From: an uncultured Desulfobacter sp. | Lineage (GTDB): Bacteria; Desulfobacterota; Desulfobacteria; Desulfobacterales; Desulfobacteraceae | Reading direction: 5' to 3' | DNA length: 64,000 nt | Assembly: GCF_963677125.1 (NCBI RefSeq) | Contig: NZ_OY781882.1 | Span: forward strand, 5,974,501 to 6,038,500 | In this document: piece by piece, positions 25,556-34,387 of the stretch | Layout of the letters: the number at the start of each line of letters is the position of its first letter | Position numbering within the stretch: position 1 is the stretch's first letter | Translations under genes and position numbers: made by a program | Notes under the pieces: generated by a model | The model's database searches: none | Seen by the model: only the letters and a program-made list of their open reading frames with translations | What the model was told of the DNA's origin: nothing

Positions 25556-26197
25556 ATGATCGCTTATCTTGAGGGTACAATTCTTCGTAAAGAGGCTGAC
25601 GGTATTATCCTGCTGGCCGGCCACATCGGTTATGAGGTCCTTTTGGACAACATTACCCTGTCCATGTGCATGGAAAAATCCCGGGTCAATGAAATAATTG
25701 CGTTGTACATTTATTATCATGTTACAGAGCGGCAACCCAAACCTGTTCTCATCGGATTTTTGACTCCGGAAGACAAAGAATTTTTCCAGTTGTTCATCAC
25801 TGTGGCTGCCATAGGACCCATGAAAGCAATAAAGGCCTTGACAAGACCTGTTCCACAGGTGGCCCGAGCCATTGAAGACCGTGATACGGCCTTTTTATCT
25901 CAATTGACAGGTATTGGAAAAAGAACAGCAGAGAAAATTGTCGCGACACTCAACGGAAAGGTTCTGGCGTTTGCTGCGGCCAAAAAATCTGAGCCCGATG
26001 CTGCGCCGACTGAACCAACGGATGCGTTGCCTGAAGAAAATCAGATTATGGTCAGACAGGTGACTGAAGTCCTTACCGAACAGCTTGGGCACTCTGCGTC
26101 ATCGGCAAAAAGAATGATCCGGCAGGCCCTTGAAAAAAATCCAACCATCAGTTCGCCGGAGGATCTGTTTGACGAAATTTATCAGGAGACCAGATGA
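25556..26197 (+). CDS. ruvA: Holliday junction branch-migration protein RuvA
   Basis: 213 aa. The OB-fold domain I (MIAYLEGTILRKEADGIILL) leads to the helix-hairpin-helix LTGIGKRTAEKIVATLNGK and a C-terminal domain III that binds RuvB. The linker between (about residues 140-160) is rich in Ala, Pro and Glu. It overlaps ruvB by 4 bp (ATGA), which couples their translation. Confidence 0.96.
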   Translation: MIAYLEGTILRKEADGIILLAGHIGYEVLLDNITLSMCMEKSRVNEIIALYIYYHVTERQPKPVLIGFLTPEDKEFFQLFITVAAIGPMKAIKALTRPVPQVARAIEDRDTAFLSQLTGIGKRTAEKIVATLNGKVLAFAAAKKSEPDAAPTEPTDALPEENQIMVRQVTEVLTEQLGHSASSAKRMIRQALEKNPTISSPEDLFDEIYQETR

Positions 26198-27231
26198 CCG
26201 CCGACGCAGACATTTTAAGCTATAGTTCAGATAAAAAAGGGGTGGTTTCAGAGAAGCTTAAAATTGAAGACCATTCCCAGGAGATCGTTTCACTTCGTCC
26301 CGGTTGCTTTGATGATTATGTGGGGCAGGCCGCAGCCGTGGAAACACTCAAAATTGCTATACAGGCGGCAAAAATGCGCAGGGAACCTTTAGAGCACATT
26401 CTGTTGCATGGTCCCCCCGGGCTTGGGAAAACAACGGTGTCTCACATTATTGCCAATGAAATGGGAAAAGATTTGACCGTTACTTCCGGTCCAACCCTGG
26501 AAAAAGGTGGGGATCTTGTGGGTATTCTGACCAATTTGGGGGAGGGCGACATCCTTTTTGTGGACGAAATTCACAGGATTCCCAAGGTGGTTGAAGAGTT
26601 TCTTTATCCGGCCATGGAGGATTTTGCAGTAGATTTTGTTTTTGACAAGGGAATTCATGCCAGAAGCCATAGATACAGGCTTAAACAGTTCGTGCTGATC
26701 GGGGCAACCACTCGGGTAGGGCTTTTGTCGGCGCCGTTACGAGATCGGTTTGGCATATTTCGCACCCTGGATTTTTATTCTGTCGAAGAATTGACGGTTA
26801 TTATTCAACGGTCTGCCCTGCTTTTAAAAACCCGTATTACAGATGACGGCGCTTGGGAGCTTGCCAAAAGATCACGGGGTACCCCCAGAATTGCCAACAG
26901 ACTTCTTAAGCGGGTCCGGGATTATGCCATGGTCAGGCATCAGGGGATTATGACAGCCGAAGGCGTAAAAGAGGCGCTGAGTCTGGAAGGCATTGATAAC
27001 CTGGGACTGACACCGTTGGATCGCAATTATCTTGAAACGATTATTCGGTTCTACAACGGCGGGCCTGTAGGGATAGAAGCCATTTCAGCAACATTGCAGG
27101 AGGAAACTGATACTTTGGTGGATGTCGTGGAACCTTATTTATTGAAAATTGGGCTTGTGTTGCGTACTTCCAGCGGCAGAAAAGCATCGGATAATGCATA
27201 CCGGCATTTGAATTTGGAAAAAAGAGCGTAA
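26194..27231 (+). CDS. ruvB: Holliday junction helicase RuvB
   Basis: 345 aa, AAA+ motor. Walker A is GPPGLGKTTVSH, Walker B FVDEIHR, sensor 1 GATTRVG, and the winged-helix C-terminus ends in TSSGRKASDNAYRHLN. The ring drives branch migration with RuvA. Its stop is directly followed by the ATG of the L,D-transpeptidase. Confidence 0.98.
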   Translation: MTADADILSYSSDKKGVVSEKLKIEDHSQEIVSLRPGCFDDYVGQAAAVETLKIAIQAAKMRREPLEHILLHGPPGLGKTTVSHIIANEMGKDLTVTSGPTLEKGGDLVGILTNLGEGDILFVDEIHRIPKVVEEFLYPAMEDFAVDFVFDKGIHARSHRYRLKQFVLIGATTRVGLLSAPLRDRFGIFRTLDFYSVEELTVIIQRSALLLKTRITDDGAWELAKRSRGTPRIANRLLKRVRDYAMVRHQGIMTAEGVKEALSLEGIDNLGLTPLDRNYLETIIRFYNGGPVGIEAISATLQEETDTLVDVVEPYLLKIGLVLRTSSGRKASDNAYRHLNLEKRA

Positions 27232-28554
27232 ATGATCAACAAAACGAAATTAGCAATCCCAATAAGCGTAATAGTTGTGTCTATCGGGCTGGTCTGGTTC
27301 GGTCCGAAAAAATCCCTTGCGTCATCGGTGCCGGGCGCTTTGATTCGGATACCTCAAAATGAAAATGCCATTATCGTAGAGAAAAAAAGCCAGATGCTTT
27401 ATGTCTACTCTGCAAAAAAGGGTCTCGGCGGTCCAACGTTTCAGGCACCCTGTTCAACTGGCGAAAATCCGGGGCCTAAGACCCGGTCAGGTGATAAAAG
27501 AACCCCGGAGGGCGTCTATTTTTTAAAAGACGAATTTGACGACCGCTATCTGACACCGGTATATGGGGAAAAAGCGTTTACGTCAGACTATCCCAATTTT
27601 TTGGATTTGCGACTTGGCAAGCAGGGGTCGGCCATATGGATTCATGGAACAGATAAGGTTTTAAAGCCCATGGATTCAAACGGGTGCGTTGCCCTAGAAA
27701 ATAAAAATATCATTGCGCTGTCCGATTACATCCATTTGGATGCTACGCCTTTGATTATTGTTGATCAGATAAATTATGCCTCTACTGATACGCTGATACG
27801 GACACAAAAAAAGATTAACGAATTTCTCAAACAATGGGCCAAGGCATTGGCTGGTCAAAGCTATCATACCTATTTGTCGTTTTATGACTCGACCTATCTT
27901 CCGGATATCTCATGGTGGGAAGCTTGGCAGGGTATGCGCGATAAGGTCGGGGCACAACACCCTGAAGGGTTTGATATTGTGTTGGAAAATACAGGGATTT
28001 ATGCACAGGGGGGGATTGTTGTTGTTCTTTGCGACATGAGCCTTTCCCGGGATGACATCAATAAAATTTATTTGGGTAAACGGCAATTTTTTATTCGCCA
28101 GGGAACGGCCGCTCCTCTCATAGTAGGAGATTTTTTCCAGGCCAAAGACAAAGCGTTTAATTCCGGTGAAACGCCTTTACTGGCTGCGTCAAGGATCCTT
28201 TTCCAAGATGAATCAACGGATAAACTGGTGGTTGAGACCGTTCAACAGTGGATGGCTGCCTGGTCTTCAAAAAATATGGATAGATATGCTCGATTTTATA
28301 CCAATGATTTTATTTGTGACGGCATGGGAAAAACTGCATGGGTGAAACGTAAAAAACAACTTGCCCAAAAATATGATTATATTTTGGTTACCGGCAAGAA
28401 TTTTAAGGCCTTTCCCACTAAAGACGGGTATACGGTTAGTTTTGTCCAGTATTATAAATCTAGTGGATATTCAACCCACGGAAAAAAACAGCTTAAACTT
28501 GTCAGACAGGATGGAGAATGGAAGATATTTCGAGAGAACTGGAAAGGGAAATAG
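27232..28554 (+). CDS. L,D-transpeptidase with C-terminal NTF2-like domains
   Basis: 440 aa. An N-terminal signal anchor (ISVIVVSIGLVWFG) is followed by a YkuD domain (about residues 45-175) with the active-site pattern IWIHGTDK...MDSNGCVAL, where His and Cys form the catalytic pair. The second half has two NTF2-like stretches (VQQWMAAWSSKNMDRYARFY is typical). This layout matches periplasmic peptidoglycan cross-linking enzymes common in deltaproteobacteria. It begins directly at the ruvB stop and overlaps the next gene by 37 bp, forming a unit with the bactofilin. Confidence 0.88.
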   Translation: MINKTKLAIPISVIVVSIGLVWFGPKKSLASSVPGALIRIPQNENAIIVEKKSQMLYVYSAKKGLGGPTFQAPCSTGENPGPKTRSGDKRTPEGVYFLKDEFDDRYLTPVYGEKAFTSDYPNFLDLRLGKQGSAIWIHGTDKVLKPMDSNGCVALENKNIIALSDYIHLDATPLIIVDQINYASTDTLIRTQKKINEFLKQWAKALAGQSYHTYLSFYDSTYLPDISWWEAWQGMRDKVGAQHPEGFDIVLENTGIYAQGGIVVVLCDMSLSRDDINKIYLGKRQFFIRQGTAAPLIVGDFFQAKDKAFNSGETPLLAASRILFQDESTDKLVVETVQQWMAAWSSKNMDRYARFYTNDFICDGMGKTAWVKRKKQLAQKYDYILVTGKNFKAFPTKDGYTVSFVQYYKSSGYSTHGKKQLKLVRQDGEWKIFRENWKGK

Positions 28555-29462
28555 CCCAAATAAAACCTGCGCCGTATACAATGCGCAAGGAAAGCTGCAT
28601 CCTGATCATAGATGCTTTCGGTGAAATACGATCCGGGTCTTTTCTCAAAGTTCTTATTTATATTTTTCTGGTGATCAGCCTGATAGGCGGTCTGGGAACT
28701 GCTGGGTTTTATTGGTTTTATGCCAAAGCAAACAGCCGGAATCTTCAATTAATAAGTTCGCAGGATGCCAATAAAAAAAAAATAGAACGTTTGACCAATG
28801 AAAAAGAGATACTGATGGCCAGGTTGGTGATGACCGGTAATGCTACTGAACTTGAGGCATTGACCCGTGTGGGCAAGCTTGGTCAGGATGCTCCTAAAAA
28901 AGAAAAACGTTCGGGTATGAAAGGGAAAAAAGAGAGCCTCGACGTCTTATCTGTCGATATAGCGCCTGATTCAAAAATTGCCGAAGAAGAGGATATTGTA
29001 TCCGATAACAAAGGGGCGGCAGAAAGCGAGTCCCAAGCTGCTGAACATGCAGATCCACCGATACAACAATCGCCTGATGAATTGTCCAATGTGGGTATTG
29101 GATCATTTTCGTTTTCATCGGGCCGTCATGCTGATGAGCTTATCGTCCGGTTCAATGTCAGAAATACCACAAAAAAGTCCAAGGAAATATCCGGCCGGAT
29201 TTTTTGTGTACTTAAACCCACAGGCGCTACACCTGACAAGTGGGTGGTCGCCCCTAAAGGTTCAGTTATGAAAAAAGGTGTTCCCGGGCCATATAAGCAG
29301 GGTCAGTATTTTTCCATTTCCAGTTATAAACCCGTTCAGTTCACCATCAAGACTAAGACACCGCTAAAGGATTTTTCAGACACTTCCATATTTATATTTG
29401 ATGAAACGGAAAAACTGTTATTTAAGACCACCATCGACACTGGAAAAAATAAACAGGATTGA
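28518..29462 (+). CDS. Membrane-anchored protein of unknown function
   Basis: 314 aa, no family recognised. A cytoplasmic N-terminus of about 40 residues contains ESCILIIDAFGEIRSGSF, then comes one transmembrane helix (LIYIFLVISLIGGLGTAGFY), a coiled coil, a low-complexity acidic linker, and a C-terminal beta-rich domain (about residues 190-310) that looks like an immunoglobulin-type fold. The start overlaps the L,D-transpeptidase end by 37 bp and its stop overlaps the following frame, so it belongs to the transpeptidase-bactofilin unit; a cell-envelope role is likely from context only. Confidence 0.75.
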   Translation: MEDISRELEREIAQIKPAPYTMRKESCILIIDAFGEIRSGSFLKVLIYIFLVISLIGGLGTAGFYWFYAKANSRNLQLISSQDANKKKIERLTNEKEILMARLVMTGNATELEALTRVGKLGQDAPKKEKRSGMKGKKESLDVLSVDIAPDSKIAEEEDIVSDNKGAAESESQAAEHADPPIQQSPDELSNVGIGSFSFSSGRHADELIVRFNVRNTTKKSKEISGRIFCVLKPTGATPDKWVVAPKGSVMKKGVPGPYKQGQYFSISSYKPVQFTIKTKTPLKDFSDTSIFIFDETEKLLFKTTIDTGKNKQD

Positions 29463-29506
29463 TACGGATTTTCAAATTTTTAGTGCTTTGTAAGGAGACA
29501 GCCGTT

Positions 29507-29926
29507 GTGAGAAAAAACACGAAGAATCTAAGCATCATTGATAAAGAACTCAAGATTGACGGCTCCATAGAAAGTTGTGGGAAATTGATCATCAAAGGAA
29601 AAGTAACGGGTACTATTGACGGGGATGTTGTCATTATTGCCCAGGACGGAGAGGTTAACTCAACTTTGACAAAGGTGTCCAGCCTGACCATTGGCGGCAA
29701 TTTTAAAGGAGAATTGATCGCTTCAAAGGAGTTGATCATTTTGGCAACCGGTTCCTGTGCTGGAAAAGTTGTGTGCCAAGACCTGATTGTGGAAAACGGT
29801 GGTGTGCTAAATGCGGATATCTCCTGCAAGACATCCAGCAAAATGGAGCCCGCTAAGAGAGATAGATCGTTTTTTTCAAAAGGGGAGGGGGCAACGCAGA
29901 AAGAGGAAAAACAAATACAATTATAA
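29507..29926 (+). CDS. Bactofilin
   Basis: 139 aa from GTG 29507, which has AAGGAGA upstream; the frame is open further but lacks a ribosome site. The DUF583/bactofilin beta-helix is plain: repeating GSIESCGKLIIKGKVTGTID, GEVNSTLTKVSSLTIGGNFK, ENGGVLNADISC. Bactofilins polymerise without nucleotide into filaments that place cell-wall enzymes. Its position after an L,D-transpeptidase and a membrane protein fits that role. Confidence 0.9.
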   Translation: MRKNTKNLSIIDKELKIDGSIESCGKLIIKGKVTGTIDGDVVIIAQDGEVNSTLTKVSSLTIGGNFKGELIASKELIILATGSCAGKVVCQDLIVENGGVLNADISCKTSSKMEPAKRDRSFFSKGEGATQKEEKQIQL

Positions 29927-29998
29927 AAATACTTGACATTAAAAACGAAATTATGTAGTTATGCCTGATTGCGTTTATTTAGAGGAGCATGGAGAACA

Positions 29999-30433
29999 TT
30001 GGAAAAATATACATACAGTGCGAAAAGATCTGACAACAAAGAGAACTGGTGCGTCATTGATGCAAAAGACCAGGTGCTTGGGCGGCTTGCTTCCCAGATA
30101 GCGTATAGAATCCGGGGTAAACATAACCCTCTTTTCACCCCTCATGTAGATACAGGTGACTGGGTGATTGTTGTCAATGCGGACAAGGTCCGTCTAACCG
30201 GAAATAAAATGGGGCAAAAAACCTATTACCGCCATTCCGGTTATATCGGAGGAATCAAATCCCAGACGGCCAAGGAAATGCTTGAAAAAAAACCTGAAGA
30301 CATTTTAAGAAAAGCTGTTCGTGGGATGCTTCCCAAAAACAGACTCGGTCGTAAGCTTGGGAAAAAATTATTTGTTTATGCAGGCGATCAGCATCCCCAC
30401 GCTGCACAGAAGCCGCAGGTTGTCGAATTCTAA
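29999..30433 (+). CDS. rplM: Ribosomal protein L13 (uL13)
   Basis: 144 aa from TTG 29999, the start that gives the expected N-terminus (EKYTYSAKRSDNKENWCVID); the frame is open 30 bp further up. The core LGRLASQIAYRIRGKHNPLF and the RGMLPKNRLGRKLGKKL segment are diagnostic. A perfect TTGACA lies at 29933-29938, a possible -35 with no good -10. It is the first gene of the rplM-rpsI pair, the usual order. Confidence 0.97.
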   Translation: MEKYTYSAKRSDNKENWCVIDAKDQVLGRLASQIAYRIRGKHNPLFTPHVDTGDWVIVVNADKVRLTGNKMGQKTYYRHSGYIGGIKSQTAKEMLEKKPEDILRKAVRGMLPKNRLGRKLGKKLFVYAGDQHPHAAQKPQVVEF

Positions 30434-30456
30434 TCTATAAGGACTTGATAAGATAA

Positions 30457-30852
30457 ATGGAAAGTACAAACCAATTTTACGCAACGGGTAAGCGGAAAAA
30501 TTCTGTGGCCAAAGTGTGGCTTATGCCTGGTACAGGAAAAATTGTCATTAATAACAGAGAACTGGATGAGTATTTTGATGTCCCCACAAACAGGGATGCG
30601 TTGAGGTCTCCTCTTGTTCTTACGGATAAAAGCGATGCCTTTGATTTGAAAATTACTGTGATGGGTGGTGGGTATACCGGCCAGGCTGGTGCCATTCGTC
30701 AAGGTGTTTCCAAGGCGCTCGTATTATCAGATCCTGATCTGCGTGGTGTTTTGAAATCCGCAGGTTTTCTTACCCGGGACGCCAGACAAAAAGAACGTAA
30801 AAAATACGGGAAAAAGGGAGCAAGGGCCAGTTTTCAGTTCTCCAAGAGATAA
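30457..30852 (+). CDS. rpsI: Ribosomal protein S9 (uS9)
   Basis: 131 aa. YATGKRKNSVAKVWLMPGTG at the N-terminus, GGGYTGQAGAIRQGVSKAL in the middle and the basic C-terminal tail ending FSKR, which reaches the P-site tRNA. It follows rplM after 23 bp and is followed by a terminator. Confidence 0.98.
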   Translation: MESTNQFYATGKRKNSVAKVWLMPGTGKIVINNRELDEYFDVPTNRDALRSPLVLTDKSDAFDLKITVMGGGYTGQAGAIRQGVSKALVLSDPDLRGVLKSAGFLTRDARQKERKKYGKKGARASFQFSKR

Positions 30853-30883
30853 ATTTTCCTGCGTTTTTACCTATTCACAATTC

Positions 30884-30920
30884 AAAAGGGAGAGCAAGCT
30901 TGAGTTTGCTCTCCCTTTTT
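30884..30920 (+). terminator. Terminator of rplM-rpsI
   Basis: AAAAGGGAGAGCAA (30884-30897) pairs with TTGCTCTCCCTTTT (30906-30919), an uninterrupted 14-bp stem with an 8-base loop and a T-run at its end. Confidence 0.9.
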
Positions 30921-30954
30921 GAGTTTCTATACAGTGTTGGGGTGTGTATCATCA

Positions 30955-32403
30955 ATGCAGACATTTTTATTCTATGATATTGAAACATCGGGTTTGAATC
31001 CCGCCTTTGATCAGGTTCTGACCTTTGCATGTATTCGAACGGATTTATCTCTAAATGAGATAAGCAGAGAGGATATCGTCGTCCGTCTCAGGGAGGATAT
31101 TGTTCCTTCTCCCGGGGCATTTCTAACACACAGGCTTGACGCCCGAATCCTTGAAGCCGGAATCAGTGAGTATGATGCCGCTGTAAAAATTCATACGCTT
31201 TTAAATACCCCGCAAACCATCAGTATCGGGTATAATTCCCTTGGGTTTGATGACGAATTCTTACGTTTTCTTTTTTATCGTAATCTCTTGGATCCGTATT
31301 CACATCAGTTCGCCGACGGGTGTAGTCGGATGGATATGTTGCCGGTTACATTGATCTATTATCTTTTTTGCCCCCAGGCTCTTTTTTGGCCTGTACTTGA
31401 AAATGGGCAACCAACCATGAAGCTTGAGTACTTAACCCGGCAAAATAAATTTAAGACTTCGGGCCGAGCCCATGAAGCCATGAGTGATGTTGAGTCTGTT
31501 ATCGGTCTTGTAAGGGCGTTTTCACAACACAGCAAGGTTTGGTCCTATGTTCAAGGCTTTTTTGACAAGAATGCTGATTTTAAGCGCATAAACGGTCTTC
31601 ATAATTCTAAATTATCTAAAACGTATGGAATGGATATCGCTATTATGATATCCGTCTCTTTTGGTGCAAAATGTAACTATATGGCTCCGGTGATTTATGT
31701 GGGGGGTTCTGTTCCCTATAAAAATCAAAGCTTGTGGATTCGTTTAGATAAGGAGGAGGTGTTTGAGCAGATTGATGAAGCCTTTGGGATATATGATCTG
31801 ATGACAATACGGAAAAAGCCGGGAGATCAGTGGTTTATTTTGCCTGTTTTGGATCGTTTCTGGGAGAAGCTTTCTCCTGTAGCGCGCACAGTGTGTATAC
31901 AAAATCTCGATTTTATCAAGCAAAACATGTCCCGTTTTGAAAAAACGATCAGTTTTCATCAAAATTTCAAATATTCCCAAGTGCCTGATATCGATCCAGA
32001 TGCGGATTTGTATCAGGGGGGATTCTTTTCATTTAAAGATAAAAAAGAGATCGAAGCATTTCATAAAGCAGAGGAAAAAAAGAGAAGACAAATTGTCAAG
32101 GGTTTTCAAAGTGACAGGGTACGCATATTGGCCCAAAGAGTACTTGTGCGAAATTTTAATGAAAAGCCTGGATTTGCCCCTGAATTCTGTGCACATTTAA
32201 AATGCCTTTCTGGAAACGATCCAAAGAAGTCTATCAAGGGGTATAAAGAGGATGTCAAACTGACATGTGCCGAGGCGCTTGAAGAAATTAAAAAGCTTGA
32301 AGCCGACATGATGCAGTCCTATGATTCGGGCCAAAAAGCTCTTTTAAAGTGGCTGAAAACCCATATTCACCATCAATCAGCTTTGTTTGCTAATTCGTTT
32401 TAG
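30955..32403 (+). CDS. sbcB: Exodeoxyribonuclease I (SbcB)
   Basis: 482 aa from ATG 30955, similar to the 475 aa of E. coli ExoI. The DEDDh exonuclease residues are visible: D and E in FYDIETSGLNP, D in SIGYNSLGFDDEFLRFLFYR, and HEAMSDVESVIG near residue 180. The ExoI SH3-like and C-terminal extension regions follow. It degrades single-stranded DNA 3' to 5' in repair and recombination. The last 27 bp overlap the convergent PilZ gene tail to tail. Confidence 0.92.
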   Translation: MQTFLFYDIETSGLNPAFDQVLTFACIRTDLSLNEISREDIVVRLREDIVPSPGAFLTHRLDARILEAGISEYDAAVKIHTLLNTPQTISIGYNSLGFDDEFLRFLFYRNLLDPYSHQFADGCSRMDMLPVTLIYYLFCPQALFWPVLENGQPTMKLEYLTRQNKFKTSGRAHEAMSDVESVIGLVRAFSQHSKVWSYVQGFFDKNADFKRINGLHNSKLSKTYGMDIAIMISVSFGAKCNYMAPVIYVGGSVPYKNQSLWIRLDKEEVFEQIDEAFGIYDLMTIRKKPGDQWFILPVLDRFWEKLSPVARTVCIQNLDFIKQNMSRFEKTISFHQNFKYSQVPDIDPDADLYQGGFFSFKDKKEIEAFHKAEEKKRRQIVKGFQSDRVRILAQRVLVRNFNEKPGFAPEFCAHLKCLSGNDPKKSIKGYKEDVKLTCAEALEEIKKLEADMMQSYDSGQKALLKWLKTHIHHQSALFANSF

Positions 32404-33129
32404 TTCCTCTATCTGAGCCGTGTGGATGAACTGGTTTAACACTTCATCATTTTCCCTGGCAATATTGATAATTTTTAAACCAATCAATGTATCGGTTTTA
32501 GAGTAGTTCATGTTGATTCGAGCAACCTGAATTTGAACCGGAAAGGTGCCTATGGCGCCAGGCTGATCACGGTCCACTAATGCAAGCCCCATGATCATTT
32601 TTGTACCTGTTTTTAGGTCAGATAAAGGGGAGGGGTACTTTCCTTTCTTTTCAAGTATGACAAGGCCCAAGCCTGAAAAAGAGATATCTTTGATTTTGAA
32701 ATCACCAGGCGTCCGGTATTTTTGTCCGTTATAGGCTATTTGGGCCTTTACGGCGTATTTGGTATTCATTTGGAGTCTGAATGCGGAGCGTATATTGGTT
32801 TCAATGGCCGGTAATCGATATTGAATTTCAATCGCTTTTGCCGCGCTGCCGTCTGCCATGGCGTAGTTGTCTATAACTCGGATTGGTCTGCAATGCATCC
32901 CAATTCGCAGACGCCGTTGATTGATGTGGGCAAGCGTTGTCAGATGAAGCTGCTCAAACTCAGTGTTTGGGGGAATAGGAAGGTTTGGTCGGGCAATAGT
33001 GATGGTCTGTTTATCAAAATCAGCATCATAAATAATGGAAGATGTTGAAATGGGGTAATCGGTGTTCATGTTGAATACAAGATTTACGCCCACCGAAGGG
33101 AAAAATATTTTTTTGACGTCAAATTCCAT
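32377..33129 (-). CDS. PilZ-domain protein (putative c-di-GMP receptor)
   Basis: 250 aa from ATG 33129. The N-terminal half resembles a YcgR-type flanking domain with no motif I recognise. The C-terminal half fits PilZ: a basic stretch with FRLQMNTKYAVKAQIA, and FKIKDISFSGLGLVI carrying the D/NxSxxG signature. The first arginine motif (RxxxR) is poor, as only single arginines are in place, so c-di-GMP binding is uncertain. No membrane segments. Adjacent genes (HU, ExoI) do not help define the pathway it controls. Confidence 0.72.
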   Translation of the reverse strand: MEFDVKKIFFPSVGVNLVFNMNTDYPISTSSIIYDADFDKQTITIARPNLPIPPNTEFEQLHLTTLAHINQRRLRIGMHCRPIRVIDNYAMADGSAAKAIEIQYRLPAIETNIRSAFRLQMNTKYAVKAQIAYNGQKYRTPGDFKIKDISFSGLGLVILEKKGKYPSPLSDLKTGTKMIMGLALVDRDQPGAIGTFPVQIQVARINMNYSKTDTLIGLKIINIARENDEVLNQFIHTAQIEELKRISKQS

Positions 33130-33253
33130 GCCTTGCAATCCGATCAGGCAGTGTTAACTAATATTTTTCATAAAAATAAAACATGTTGAATTTATCGTTT
33201 GTTTGCATGTTGCCGCATTATCGGAAATATCACCTATGTCATATAAAGTGTGT

Positions 33254-33379
33254 CTCCCCCTTTGGGGAAGCCATAGGAAATTTACCTTCTTTGCTATCAA
33301 GACTTTTACAGTTGTTTATTCAATAGCGGTCTTGACTGGCTTGAAGCTAAAATCCTCATGGCTTCCGAAAGGTTGGGGG
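33254..33379. repeat. Long imperfect palindrome directly after the HU gene
   Basis: GGAAGCCATAGGAAATTT (33266-33283) pairs with the reverse of AAAATCCTCATGGCTTCC (33349-33366), extended outward by CCCCC/GGGGG and inward by CTTC-TCAAGAC / GTCTTGA-GAAG. The arm ends at 33379, one base before the hup stop codon. It differs in sequence from families A and B. It may be a REP/MITE-like element that also ends hup transcription. Confidence 0.72.
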
Positions 33380-33649
33380 TTATTTTACCGCGTCTTTAAG
33401 TGCTTTTCCGGGTACGAATTTAGGTACATTTCTAGCAGGAATGTTGATCTCTTTTCCTGTCTGGGGGTTTCTGCCTTTTCTCTCTTTTCTTTCGGCGGTT
33501 TTGAATGTGCCAAAACCAACCAAGGTAACAGAATCATTGGCAGCCAGCGCCTCAGTAATTGTCTCAATCATGCAGTCAACCGCTGCCTGAGCGTCTTTTT
33601 TACTGCTGAGGACTTCTGAAACCTTGTTAATTAAATCGCCTTTGTTCAT
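33380..33649 (-). CDS. hup: HU-family DNA-binding protein
   Basis: 89 aa from ATG 33649, with AGGAG 8 bp upstream; an in-frame GTG three codons earlier is less likely. MNKGDLINKVSEVLSSKKDA and the arm VGFGTFKTAERKERKGRNPQ with TGKEINIPARNVPKFVPGK are diagnostic. It is a histone-like dimer that bends and compacts DNA. Single gene with its own palindromic 3' region. Confidence 0.97.
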   Translation of the reverse strand: MNKGDLINKVSEVLSSKKDAQAAVDCMIETITEALAANDSVTLVGFGTFKTAERKERKGRNPQTGKEINIPARNVPKFVPGKALKDAVK

Positions 33650-33850
33650 TGTGCTCACTCCTTTTTTTTGGGGGGGTTGTTAGGAATTATTTAAGTTAAA
33701 AGTATATATTTAGTGAAAATATTTTTATTTAGCTTTTCTGGGTACGTTACGTCGTTGAGCCGGGCGTGTCAAGTCTTTATTGCGTTTTAATAAAAATTCG
33801 TTGCCAGTTTTCTTTGGACAGCATAGAATGTTTGAAAACAGGAGGTGAAA

Positions 33851-34324
33851 ATGGATGTAGCGCTTGTCAATCCCTTCATTGAAGGAACTTTACACATTCT
33901 TGATACTACAGCACTAGTAAAAGTAAAACCACAACCGCCTTTTTTAAAGGGAGATAATATTCATCATGGCGATATTTCAGGGCTTTTGACGGTCGAAGGC
34001 GATTTGGATGCAACCGTTGCGATTTCTTTTACTGAAAAAAGTATATTAGGCATTGTGTCTGCCATGTTTGGCGAAGAGATGACTGAAATTAATGAAGAAA
34101 TCACTGATGCTGTCGGAGAAATCTGCAATATGGTTGCCGGACATGTGACAACTAAAATTGGAGAATTAGGAAAAAAAGTAAAAGTTAAATTCGTAAGAGT
34201 TGTGAATGGTCGCACCGAGGAAATTTTGCATACCGATGCCGGCAGTCATGTTGTTGGTATTCCATTTCGCACGACTAAAGGCAAGGTGTTGCTTGAAATC
34301 TGTTACTCGGATCAAAGTTCATGA
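33851..34324 (+). CDS. cheX: CheX-like CheY-P phosphatase
   Basis: 157 aa from ATG 33851, with AGGAGGTGAAA just before it. The CheC/CheX/FliY-type active motif is DAVGEICNMVAGHV (ExxN), in the centre, and the fold (MFGEEMTEINEEITDAVGEI) is that of CheX with a single such helix. CheX removes phosphate from CheY in chemotaxis. No che genes lie nearby, so it may serve a separate response regulator. Confidence 0.85.
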   Translation: MDVALVNPFIEGTLHILDTTALVKVKPQPPFLKGDNIHHGDISGLLTVEGDLDATVAISFTEKSILGIVSAMFGEEMTEINEEITDAVGEICNMVAGHVTTKIGELGKKVKVKFVRVVNGRTEEILHTDAGSHVVGIPFRTTKGKVLLEICYSDQSS

Positions 34325-34387
34325 TCAAAATGCTGGCTATCTGTGGTTTTTAAATTTTGATCATGAACCTGAGAAAAGTTGATGGTA

